Shown piece by piece: positions 11,101 through 19,874 of a DNA stretch of 64,000 bases. Position numbers and translations under genes: made by a program. Origin of the DNA: Elysia chlorotica. Lineage: Eukaryota > Mollusca > Gastropoda > Plakobranchidae. The DNA lies in the NCBI GenBank assembly GCA_003991915.1, contig RQTK01000668.1:36583-100582 (forward strand), written 5' to 3'. Numbering within the stretch: position 1 is the stretch's first letter; each line of letters begins with the position of its first letter. Below the pieces are notes generated by a model that was given only the letters and a program-made list of their open reading frames with translations, was not told where the DNA came from and made no database searches.

Positions 11101-12333
11101 CATCTCTCACGCCCCTCTCACCACGCCCCTCTCACCCCTCCCTCCTCACCCCCACCTCCCCTCATTTATCACCCTCCCCCATCCCTCTCACCATCTCTCA
11201 CCCCCACCTCCCACCATCTCTCACCTCCCACCTCCCGCCATCTATCACCCCAAGGCATTANNNNNNNNNNNNNNNNNNNNNNNNNNNNNNNNNNNNNNNN
11301 NNNNNNNNNNNNNNNNNNCTCCCCCCCCCCCCCCCCCCCCCCACAGCATCCGCCTGGAGCATGTGGAGTGCGAGCAGAGCGCCTGGGCCAGGCACCAGTA
11401 CCGGACGTGCGAGAGGGCAGTCACGGGCATGCGCACTGAGCTCGAGTGTGAGCTCATCCCCAAGCAGTGCATGAGCGTGAGTAGTCTTAGTGGTCTGGTC
11501 AGGTTGTTGGGTCCGTTGGATTTTGTATTGGCTGTATTACGAAAGAGTCTCAGGTCAAGCGTCTGACAATACACACTGAAATTTTCGTCACAAAAACAAA
11601 TATTCTTTAACTGATTATCTTTCGCTAAACCCCTGATGTAAAGTTAGTTGAGCTGTATAAAGCCAGCATTCACCAAACAGCTGTTGGTTGCCTGAAGATT
11701 CCTATACTGTGACGGCTGCACCGGCAGAGACTCAAACCGTGATCCCTTAGTCACCAGTCCAGAGCGCTAGCCGCCCGGCTCTGTGTCATTGCAGTGTTAG
11801 CGCCTGCCCACATGATTAGACACCTACATGATTTCACCTGGCTTGAGTGTGACGTCACTGCCATCTAGCTACGTTTCAATATTCATCCAAAGAAAGACTA
11901 TTTATAACCTTTACGCCCACCAAAGAAAATCTATAACCGTTGCCACCACCAAAGAAAAAACTCCCATCTATTTATAGCTATTACAATCACCAAAGAAAAT
12001 CTATTTATAACCGTTGACACCACCAAAGAAAATCTATTTATAACCGTTGCCACCACCATAGAAAAAAATCCCCATCTATTTATAGCAATTACAATCACCA
12101 AAGAAAATCTATTTATAACCGTTGACACAAAAGAAAATCTATTAATAACCGTAACCCCCACCACTCCGCAGGTTTTCCCCAACGTCTACAGCAGCATCTG
12201 CAGCAACATGAACTACTACTACGAGACTCGAGGCCGCTACAACAGCGCCCCCACTACCCAAGCCCTGACATGGCCGCTCGCAGCCTTGACCTTGGTCCAG
12301 GCCTTCAGTCACGTGACACGTCAACGCTTATAA
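3583..12333 (+). CDS. gene A: secreted/GPI-type protein of three six-cysteine modules (9 coding exons)
   Basis: Nine exons join in phase into 363 codons plus stop: 3583-3604, 3852-3891, 5307-5477, 6401-6546, 7733-7871, 9458-9594, 10106-10250, 11347-11476 and 12172-12333. Residues 1-22 (MDKVLILLACFTFPLFFETV...) form a signal peptide. Three repeated modules follow. Each has an alpha exon with C-x10-C and a cysteine at or near its 3' end, and a beta exon with C-x7 to 13-C and a third cysteine. An interior alpha+beta pair has symmetrical 1-1 phases, which suits module duplication. The C-terminus has a hydrophobic stretch (WPLAALTLVQAF) like a GPI signal but ends in a polar tail, so anchoring is uncertain. 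N-x-S/T sites occur in modules 1 and 2. The family was not recognised; cysteine spacing recalls small helical extracellular domains such as DUF19-like proteins, but this is a guess. Gene B downstream is its paralogue. Confidence 0.85.
3852..3891 (+). CDS. gene A exon 2 (micro-exon, signal peptide core)
   Basis: 40 bases after acceptor TTTTTAGCCAG and before donor GTATTA, phase 1 in and phase 2 out. It encodes LACFTFPLFFETV, completing a signal peptide. Phases match exons 1 and 3 exactly. Confidence 0.6.
4258..4345. repeat. short dispersed repeat, copy 1 of 2 (intron 2)
   Basis: A stretch containing GGAACATAGGGCTGCATTTAC is matched at about 4995-5072. Unclassified. Confidence 0.65.
4995..5120. 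repeat. short dispersed repeat copy 2 plus (GA)n
   Basis: Second copy of the 4258 repeat (GGAACATAGGACTGCATTTAC), followed directly by about 45 bases of GA repeats. Confidence 0.7.
5307..5477 (+). CDS. gene A exon 3 (alpha module 1)
   Basis: Encodes SGQSQAQSLCQQAWL... with C-x10-C and ends FKARAC plus two bases (phase 2) at donor GTGAGT. Two N-glycosylation sequons (NAS, NGT). It aligns with gene B exon 1, which also has CQQ and C-x10-C. Confidence 0.8.
5455..5652 (+). repeat. diverged repeats of the exon 3 3' end and donor
   Basis: The exon 3 end and donor (AGGCCAGGGCTTGTGTGTGAG) is echoed at about 5552-5575 (AAGCCAGGGTCTATGTGTGAG) and more weakly at about 5611-5640. Unit about 80-90 bases. 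Confidence 0.6.
5656..5727 (+). tRNA. tRNA-Ala(GGC)-like sequence, probably a pseudogene or SINE head
   Basis: A 72-base stretch with a 7-bp acceptor stem (GGCGCCT with GGGCGCC, one G-T pair), a 5-bp anticodon stem CCAGC/GCTGG around loop CTGGCGA (anticodon GGC), an A-box-like CAGCCCAGTCGG and B box GGTTCGAAACC. The D stem does not pair, the T stem has one mismatch and the variable loop is short, so it is probably not functional. Confidence 0.4.
6130..6400. repeat. pyrimidine-rich tract before exon 4
   Basis: CTCCCT / TTTATCTTTAT repeats leading into the exon 4 acceptor. Open frames here are low complexity. Confidence 0.75.
6401..6546 (+). CDS. gene A exon 4 (beta module 1)
   Basis: Acceptor CACTGCCCAG, donor GTGAGT, phase 2 in and 1 out. 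Encodes VRPQVDVCGQAITQSL... with C-x13-C and a third cysteine in FYDTCAQ. No counterpart is visible in gene B. Confidence 0.85.
6717..6897 (-). mobile_element. tRNA-derived SINE, copy 2 (head truncated)
   Basis: Body and tail of the common SINE on the minus strand, in gene A intron 4. It lacks the tRNA head beyond the 'CGCTCGCTACTGGTTG' region. Confidence 0.8.
7376..7690. repeat. tandem duplication of about 180 bp before exon 5
   Basis: Sequence around GGCCAATTTGTTGCAATTAC at about 7421 recurs at about 7594, with matching flanks up to TTGAACATCTCTCATG. The second copy ends some 55 bases before the exon 5 acceptor. Confidence 0.75.
7733..7871 (+). CDS. gene A exon 5 (alpha module 2)
   Basis: Phase 1 in, 2 out, donor GTGAGT. 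Encodes CRYNLEKEIRQC (C-x10-C) through IYQFCL. Homologous to gene B exon 2. Its 3' 80 bases are copied exactly 777 bases downstream. Confidence 0.9.
7872..8235 (+). repeat. donor-bearing tandem repeats after exon 5
   Basis: About four units of roughly 95 bp, each carrying a version of 'CTGTGAGTCCAGCAAGACC' and 'GTCATAACTAAT'. The first unit overlaps the real exon 5 donor. Confidence 0.75.
8578..8648 (+). pseudogene. partial duplicate of gene A exon 5 (candidate cryptic exon)
   Basis: An exact copy of the last 71 bases of exon 5 with its GTGAGT donor. The copy has a CT-rich tract in front, and the coding bases ACGCAG now look like an acceptor. Splicing it between exons 5 and 6 would add 71 bases and shift the frame. 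There is no transcript evidence here. Confidence 0.6.
8649..9075 (+). repeat. second set of donor-bearing repeats
   Basis: About four or five units homologous to 7872-8235, following the duplicated exon piece. Confidence 0.7.
9458..9594 (+). CDS. gene A exon 6 (beta module 2)
   Basis: 137 bases, phase 2 in and 1 out, donor GTATGT. Encodes NRDALAQCIRQKALAC (C-x7-C) through AEVLCRNQG. Exactly the same length as its gene B counterpart at 23501-23637. Confidence 0.9.
10106..10250 (+). CDS. gene A exon 7 (alpha module 3)
   Basis: Acceptor CCTGCCAG, donor GTAAGT, phase 1 in and 2 out. Encodes VYRAGVHCFRNPIPEVRMC (C-x10-C) through LYRFCK. Confidence 0.9.
10261..10980. other. gene A intron 7, AT-rich
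   Basis: A weak direct repeat of about 75 bp at 10300-10435 (GACCAACTT.ATAGAGA twice). The rest is AT-rich; its 123-codon open frame lacks coding character. Confidence 0.5.
11005..11341. repeat. CCACCATCT-type minisatellite, 58-bp assembly gap and poly-C
   Basis: C-rich repeats at 11005-11260, unresolved bases at 11261-11318, then an uninterrupted C run up to the exon 8 acceptor. Confidence 0.85.
11347..11476 (+). CDS. gene A exon 8 (beta module 3)
   Basis: Follows a poly-C tract and acceptor CCACAG; phase 2 in, 0 out at GTGAGT. Encodes VECEQSAWARHQYRTC (C-x12-C) and ECELIPKQCMS, matching gene B's last exon (HCALIPPQCAS). Confidence 0.9.
11690..11805 (-). mobile_element. possible tRNA-derived SINE head
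   Basis: The minus strand reads like a tRNA head: A-box-like GGCGGCTAGCGCTCTGG and B-box-like GGTTTGAGTC. No body shared with the main SINE family. Confidence 0.3.
11890..12160. repeat. minisatellite before exon 9
   Basis: Irregular units containing 'CACCAAAGAAAATCTATTTA' and 'TAACCGTTG', repeated about eight times up to the exon 9 acceptor. Confidence 0.85.
12172..12333 (+). CDS. gene A exon 9 (C-terminal exon)
   Basis: Acceptor CTCCGCAG, phase 0, stop TAA at 12331-12333. Encodes VFPNVYSSICSN... then a hydrophobic WPLAALTLVQAF and polar end FSHVTRQRL. In gene B the corresponding sequence is fused to the preceding exon. Confidence 0.8.
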   Translation, partial: VFPNVYSSICSNMNYYYETRGRYNSAPTTQALTWPLAALTLVQAFSHVTRQRL

Positions 12334-12639
12334 CCCCTGGGGTCATGTGACTGTTCACAGCCTTTAGCCCAAGGAGTTCCTACAAAATTAATGTCTCGTT
12401 ACAGAAAACTTCGCCTGACCTGGTTCAGACAGCTGATGGTGATGATGCATGTTATCTACATGTAGATGCCAGATGACAGCTATGTTCCTTTCGTCGCTTT
12501 ATTTTGCCAAAAAAAAGCAGAACTTCGGTTTATAGGAGGCAATGTGTGCAGTATTTAATTACAGTGTCTTTTTACATTTCTTGTTTTTCTTCGACTTTTA
12601 AAAATTATTTAGTTTATTTTCTGCATTCTAATCAGATAT

Positions 12640-12645
12640 AATAAA
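12640..12645 (+). terminator. candidate polyadenylation signal of gene A
   Basis: AATAAA about 310 bases after the gene A stop codon, in AT-rich sequence. Confidence 0.5.
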
Positions 12646-12807
12646 AATATTGTAATAACAAAAACCATATTTCTACTGTACGTTGGAAATATTGCGTATG
12701 TACAAAATCGATATTTGTAGTATGAGAACTTAAAGAAAGGTGTTTACAGAAAGAGAGGAGGAAAATGTGAGAGGGATACGACTCTGGATATACAGATTAG
12801 AGATGTA

Positions 12808-12808
12808 T

Positions 12809-12859
<51 letters not shown>

Positions 12860-12930
12860 AAGAGAGAGAGAGTAGAGAGAGTGCAAGAGAGAGAGAGCAA
12901 GAAAGAAAGAGAGAGAGAGATAAAGAGAGA
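12808..12930. repeat. (GA)n microsatellite
   Basis: Long GA repeat with GCAA interruptions; short open frames here are artefacts. Confidence 0.9.
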
Positions 12931-14640
12931 AGTGTATCTAAAGATATATAAAGATAAACACATGTTCTCTGTTTTTACAGCCTTTTTATTGTTACGCACA
13001 TTCTACAGAGACTTTTTTCCCCTATTTCCTTTCTTGTCATGGATGTCACTATTTCTGAAACTGGTGTCAACATATTCTGGTCAGACATAACCGGTTCAGC
13101 AGGAATCTTTAGGCCGGAGTTTGCTTTCGAATTTTTTTTTATGGTACACATAATTATTGTTACACGAATGTACTTTTTTATCTAAAAAATACTCTATACT
13201 TTTTACTAAAACAATTCATATCACTTTTCTTTTTCTAAACATAGATCAGTGAATTCGCTTTGTTTTTTAAATCTTAAACCTCTTGGAGACTTGACAATTA
13301 TAATTTATTGTACTGTGCACTATACCGCTCGGACTCGCATTTCAATTTTTTTTTTTTGCTTTGGGGAGAAAGTGTATACTCCTGTTTTTCTTTGTTGACA
13401 GACTTGAAAATTTATAGCTATACTTTGCATCGATAAACTTTCTCATGCTATATTTATATCCAAATTGGTTTGTAATGTAAATATTTTCTTTTCTATTTTC
13501 TTCACATAATTTTTCTACGTCGTTCAGGCGAAATGTCTTGCCTATTAAAACGGATCTCTAGATTTCCAAATGATTGTAAAAAAAAAAAAACAACTATTGC
13601 TGTATATATTTTGCCAGTTATGCTACAACTTTTTTTTTGCTTTTTTCTGCTTTGTCCTTTACGAAGACTTCGCCTTTTCCGATAACATTTTTAATTGTGC
13701 ACAATGTTTCTCTTCCTCGAATAATCGTATTTATAAAATGAAAGCAATTAAAAAAACCTGCTGAAACAGAAGATGCGTTAAACTTGTTTAATTGAGACAC
13801 AAGCCATTCTTATAATAGCAAGTAAAGGTCGTATTTTGTTATGTTACCAACCCTGCCTGCCACTAGACGAGGCAAAATTAACCGATTGAAGATTCTCTGA
13901 CTGTATATAGTTATACTTCAGTTGTTTCACATACATTCAGTTTTCTTATCCCATCAGTTGTATTTTAATATTTTCTATGTGACAAAACCCCCAGAGTAGG
14001 ACATGCCTTTCATAGTTTACGTTCTATTCACGATCTTCCTCTATTCCTACAACACTCTCCGTACATAATTGTTAAACAACTCCTTATCAGAGTCAATCTG
14101 GTATCTCTTCTCCCTAACCCGGCAATCGACCACTTTCACAAACAAACTTTGATCTCCCTGTATCAATAACAGACACCTTGCTTTACAGTGACAGATCAAA
14201 CGCAACATGGAAACCAAAATTCCCAAACATGAATACCTACCTGTACGTATATACCTGTAATCCCTAAAGAGACCACCTAAATATGTGTAATTGCTAAATT
14301 ACAATAGATGCGACCAATACAACTCTAATGTATGACCTAATCACGCCGGCAAGCATGAGGTTTTCTGATCGCTCATTGGTTCCACCAGTCTAGGATAGAC
14401 CTATGATTGGAGGCCGGTGTAGATTACTTTACCAGTCCAATCGTCTCCGGTTTCGCCTGGCCTCTATTAAGAGGACACCGACCAACTCACCCCGCCCCAG
14501 GCTGTCTCGATTGATGGTCGATTAATCAGTCCATCACGTGACCTTACACGAGCGACCAGGCCTCGCCATTTACTGGGGTTTGGGGTGGGGTTTAGGAGAA
14601 CGCGAAGCTTTCCAGGTTTAATGTCTTAGAAATCTTGAGC
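12931..14640. other. AT-rich intergenic DNA, nothing recognised
   Basis: Many stops in all frames, no repeat body or RNA gene recognised. Confidence 0.6.
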
Positions 14641-14649
14641 AAGTTCCCA

Positions 14650-14805
14650 CGGCTACACGAAGTCTGTGGTGTATACCTGGAACATTACATTGTCACCAAA
14701 CCAACCAGTAAGGAAAAACGTGTCCGTCAGGTACAGGATCGAACCATGCACCACAATCGATGGACATCGAGCGTTACTGTGTGGGAACTCAGTGTATTAT
14801 AAAGA
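14650..14805 (-). mobile_element. possible tRNA-derived SINE remnant
   Basis: The minus strand carries GTAACGCTCGATGTCCATCG and B-box-like GGTTCGATCC, followed by a CTTACTGGTTGG stretch similar to the main SINE's CTACTGGTTGGG junction. Confidence 0.4.
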
Positions 14806-15284
14806 GAAAGAAGGAAACAGAGCCTAACATGGAGATATGAAGTTGCAAATCAATTTGTAATGATGTGGATGGGAAAGGCAAAATATCGTGGTTGCTGGAA
14901 ACTGGTTGGGTGGAGGGTCTCTCAACGGAGTGAAGTTACCTTGGTTTAGAGGCATAAGCAAACCAAAGCATCCCTAGATGTATGTCCACAGCCATCAGGC
15001 ATGTACGTGGATGTTCGCACATGCGCACACGACACCGCCTCTTCCCGGAAGTTGACCACCAGAGACTAGTACATGGTGTGTGTGCGTGTAACACAGATCG
15101 GGCCCTCAGGCCACATTTACCACTGGTCAAACTCTGGACATTACATGTCTTGTGTTATGTTGGTCCATGTGAGGATGACGGATGACGTAGGGTGGAGAAT
15201 CAGTGCGGCGTTTCAATATAGATTTTGTGTAGTAAGTACAACCGAGGTGTACATATATACTCCAGGCTAAGGGTGGTACATGTA

Positions 15285-15456
15285 CTTACAATAAGATAAT
15301 ATAAAATAAGATAAGATAAGATAATATAAAATAAGATAAGATAAGATAAGATAAGATAAGATAAGATAAGATAAGATAAGATAAGATAAGATAAGATAAG
15401 ATAAGATAAGATAAGATAAGATAAGATAAGATAAGATAAGATAAGATAAGATAAGA
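15285..15456. repeat. (ATAAG)n pentanucleotide array
   Basis: About 33 tandem pentamers, nearly perfect after 15335. Every unit recreates AGATAAG, a GATA-factor-type core; no function can be inferred from that alone. Confidence 0.95.
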
Positions 15457-16830
15457 TATACTTTTATTGTCCATCCAAGGAAAATTGTCATCGTGGTTAC
15501 ATGGGCTACAAAAAAGGTAGATAGACAATAATTATTACATGTATTTAAAACATATAAGCTAACGTGTAAAAAATAGAAAATATATATAGATATTAATATA
15601 AACAATGAGAATATTTAGTATTGCACTATCTTAGTCAGGGTAGAAGTTCATGGCGACGTTCCACTTCCTACCCCTTTTCTGGACTTCCATAGCAAACAAG
15701 CAACACTCTATTTTCGAAGAACTGTTTACAATACACTCCTAATAGTTATGAATACATGAACAGCGTTGTGGTAAGTTTGCATCTCGGCTCGAGAAGGAGA
15801 GTTGTAAGTCACTGTATTGTTGTATATACCAAGCTTTTGACAAAGAAAAATGTGAAAAGAGGGGAAGAGAGGGCCGTTATTGGTAAATAACTAGTCGAAG
15901 TGGTGGATGTCCAACGGGACGGCTCTAGTTGGCGAATCTAGCTTGTCTAAAATAAATATAGCTTTAGCTTTAGCTATGAAACATCCCTATAACTCTACAT
16001 ATTTTCTTGAGGGCGTGGTTACGTCATCTTATATAGTGGCATCGATCGCAGAGTCTGCGCTGTGTATGAAGTGGACAGTCCAGGATGGGCAGTGGTGGTC
16101 CAGAAGTCAGCCCACTCGCCCCTACATTCAGCCAGCTGGACACAGGCGTGGACTGCAGCGACAGATGGAGTTCATAGCCTGTAGCACCTGCTACTGATAG
16201 CTCTACACTCAGCCTGGCAAAAATACCTGTGTATCAAGCTTTCCCCCCCACATTGTGTGGTTTTACTTATATTTGTATATTATCTCTTCCACCAACATGA
16301 AGAATTCGTAGTGTTCTGTTTGTGCTATAATATGATTTAAAATAATGTTCCATGTCAGTTTTTTCCCCACACCGATTTTAACTACTAAGTGTTAATATTC
16401 TATATTTTAAGGACTGTTAAGTTTGCAGTTTGCTTTGATCAAACTATTTCATACGGAACTCAAAGTGAAGTGTTGAAAGCTGTGAAAAATGACAGTTTGT
16501 TGTATTCGACGTTTAGATCACACTCTATAAGGATTGGTTCATTCCAAGGAAACGTTTGGAGATAGAAAAAACATGTATGGATTAACGTGTACACTGCCTT
16601 GAATCTGCATAAATGATACACGGCCGTGAAAAGCTTCAAATGTTATTTTGTGTAGTCTATGTATCTGCCAAAGTGTGGACATAGCCTGGTTAGAAAAAAG
16701 GATCGTGGAAGTCTCTCATCTAAAGCTGCCACGGAAGATGAAGAAAGAGAAACGACTGTGGAGAGGACTTTACATTCTGGCAGGTAACTAGGACTAGTTT
16801 CTCAACAATTCCCAATGACACACATTTGTT
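15457..16830. other. intergenic DNA, nothing firmly recognised
   Basis: A 96-codon open frame at 15907-16197 has no recognisable domain, signal or splice context and was not called a gene. Confidence 0.5.
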
Positions 16831-16831
16831 G

Positions 16832-17028
16832 TTGAGTTGGTTTAACGTCCAACATCAGCACTATATAGACTATATTGTTTTGAAAAATGTATGTAATGTG
16901 ACACATGAGACAGTGCAGGGATATTAAACTGACACCGACCCAACCAGAAAGGAGCGCTATTGCCAGGGTTCGAACACAGACCTTTTGCGTCGGAAGCCGA
17001 TGTTCTACCCCAGGGCCACCGACCCACC
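16832..17028 (-). mobile_element. tRNA-derived SINE, copy 3 (internal deletion)
   Basis: Head (GCAAAAGGTCTGTGTTCGAA on the minus strand) and tail match the family. The middle of the body is missing and replaced by about 50 unrelated bases. Confidence 0.8.
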
Positions 17029-17598
17029 CCAATCAATGATAAACAAAGTGCAAAGAGTAGTTTCTTCAACAGGGAGGACAAGAATGGTTTTTCCTGCTGG
17101 TCTCTCTCTAATGACGATACAAAGCATTGAGTGACACAAAGTATTGGATGGTCTGATAAAGATAAATAATGTCCCCCCCCCTTAGAAACAGCCGATATTA
17201 CAGTTTTTCAAAGTGATATATGCAATAAATTAACAGACTTTAAAAAAATACTTAATTCAAAATATTCTTTAAAAGAACTACTTAAATCTCACATTTCTTT
17301 GAATAGACTAATTACTTAATCCCCGATTTCTCAATAAATGCAAATAAATCAAAATCAGCTTAAAAGTGAGGGACACAGTAAAAGAAAACAAGTATACATA
17401 ATTAATTTAAAAAAATGTATACTTCTGTTGTTGACCGACTGTCAGAAAGATTTGGGCTACTAAAATCTAAAAAGGACTTTTTGGACTAGCAAACGAGTGA
17501 CACATACACACATTCACACACAGCTTACTAGTTTTAAAGACATAACAATGTTTAAGTTTGCTTATATACATTTAAAAAATCACAACCCCTTTCCCCGC

Positions 17599-17808
17599 TA
17601 ATTATTAGTTATATCCATAGTCCAATCCATAATCTAAAATTCCCAAGGAAAAATAACGTTTGCCACACGCCGAGTTTACGCAGCTATTAAGTTATTCACC
17701 TATTTTATTATGTAGTTGTAGACACATTACACAATGAAGGCCTAGAATCAGAAGAATACTTTGTAGATTACGATTTTTAACACATTGGCCTATTTATCGT
17801 GTTTGGGA
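17599..17808. repeat. about 210-bp duplication, copy 1
   Basis: Begins AATTATTAGTTATATCCATA and matches 18101-18310 with moderate divergence. The two copies flank a GA array. Confidence 0.8.
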
Positions 17809-17879
17809 ATAAATAAATAAAATAAGAAAAAGAATATGGCTGTAAAGTACAAAGGAAATGTAGTTAGATTTAAAGAAGT

Positions 17880-18023
<144 letters not shown>

Positions 18024-18100
18024 TTAAAAAGAAATGTAGAGAGAGAGAGCTTTGCTACCATTATTAATCTAATGATTAACAAAACGTAAAGATAAATGAA

Positions 18101-18310
18101 CTAATTATTAGTTATATCCATAGTCCAATCCATAATCTAAAAATCCCGAGAGAAAAAAAGTCTGCCACACGCCGCGTCGACGCTGGACTCAAGTATTTAT
18201 GAAACTACATATAATTGTATCCACATTACACAAATAAGGATCTAGAATCAGAAGAATACTTTCTAGAATAAGATCGCTTAACACATTGGCCTATTTGTCG
18301 TGTTTGGGTG
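18101..18310. repeat. about 210-bp duplication, copy 2
   Basis: Second copy of 17599-17808, ending in CCTATTTGTCGTGTTTGGG. Confidence 0.8.
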
Positions 18311-18587
18311 TGCAATAACTGTGCATTTTACACAATACACAATCTATAGCCAGCCAGTAACCTAGCAGACATAATGTTTCCGAAAAATGCTCCCCTTCTC
18401 ACCCACACACACACATACACGCATGTGAGCAGTTTAGCGTTTAGTGTCAGAGATGAGCTGTGGAGAGACACTCCCATATCAAGTCGTACAGAATGAAGTA
18501 GCAGGGGGTGTGGTTAAGGAGAGGGGGGGGGGGGGGCCAGAGAGCGCTACTTTTGAGAGGGGAAAGGGGGGGGGGGGGTAGCCCTGA

Positions 18588-18814
18588 CCTAGAACATCGG
18601 CTTCCGACGCAAAAGGTCCGTGGTTCGAGCCCTGGCGATTTCGCCCCTACTGGTTGGGTCGGTGTCAGTTTAATGTGACCGGCTGAGACAGGAGTCATGG
18701 TATCCCCGCCCTGTCTCGTGTGTGGCAGCACATAAAATTATCAGACTTCAGTCTTGGGGCCCGTCCACAATATAGCCTATATAGTGCTGATGTTGGACGT
18801 TAAACAAACTCAAC
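18588..18814 (+). mobile_element. tRNA-derived SINE, copy 4 (near complete)
   Basis: Well-preserved copy: tRNA head with GGTTCGAGCCC B box, body with GGCTGAGACAGGAGTCATGG and tail GTTGGACGTTAAACAAACTC. It ends about 48 bases before the gene B start codon. Confidence 0.9.
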
Positions 18815-18862
18815 TGCAAAGCATGTGGTTAACTCCCCTTCTCTCGCCCATTCCCAGAGTCA

Positions 18863-19128
18863 ATGCTAGCGACCGTCCTCCTGCTGCTTGCTGGGTTATT
18901 GCCCCTGACGGGAAGTGACGTCACGCCCGTGGACCTGGACTGCCAGCAGCGCCTCATGGACCAGATCTACGCATGCGTGACGGACGAGGGCGTCGACTTC
19001 AACACGTTCCTGGTGGTCATTACTGATGAGTCGCTGCTCGGCGCAGAGAACGCTACGACAAAGTCGTCCGATGTGTTCTCCACGCCAAATATCAACGACA
19101 CGGAGTCGTTCAGGCAAAAAGTCTGTAG
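18863..19128 (+). CDS. gene B exon 1 (signal peptide and alpha module 1)
   Basis: Preceded by an acceptor-like TTCCCAG, so a 5' untranslated exon probably lies upstream. Encodes the signal peptide, DCQQRLMDQIYAC (C-x10-C), two sequons (NAT, NDT) and FRQKVC, leaving in phase 2 at GTATGC. Confidence 0.85.
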
Positions 19129-19822
19129 GTATGCGCTTGGCATAATGAATATAAAATTGTAGGATTTATAAATTTTTGAAAAAAAAGAGACAGTATTTTA
19201 TACTGCTTGTTTGAGGATATATTACAAAAGGCGGGTGGCAATAACTTAAAAGTATCAAAGGAAAAAAAATGGTCCATGGAGTACACAACGTGTTTGTCCT
19301 ATAGTCAAACTTGCTCAGAGAGAGAGAGAGAGAGGGAGCAGGAGAGAACGAGACATAAACAGAAAGAAACGGAGACAGAAAGGCACGAAATGAGACCGAG
19401 ATACACAAAGATAAAAAAGGAGAAAAATGAGACATAGAGAAAGAGAGAGATATGATGAGCAAGAAAGAAGAAATATAGAAGAGACACGCTAAAACAGGCA
19501 TAGATAGAGACACAGAGAGAAGAGACAGAGATAAACACACGATGAGAAAGAAACAGAGAGACACACATAGAGTGACAGAAATATAGAAACAGATACACCG
19601 GTAGAGGCAACGATAGCGAAAAACAAAGACGAACAGAGATGGGCTGAGAGAAAAAATAATGGAGAGAGAAAATCACAAAGGAATAGCATGGAACAACACC
19701 GATACACCTACACCTACACACCTAGCCCTACACACTTACACACACAATCACACTATGATTGACAAATGTTATGTAACGTCTCTCTCTCTCTTTCTTTCTC
19801 TCTCTCTCTGCCCCCCTCTCAT

Positions 19823-19874
<52 letters not shown>

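Noticed and set aside
15907-16197. 96-codon open frame with ATG
   Set aside because: No recognisable domain, signal peptide or neighbouring exon; its length is unremarkable for this composition.
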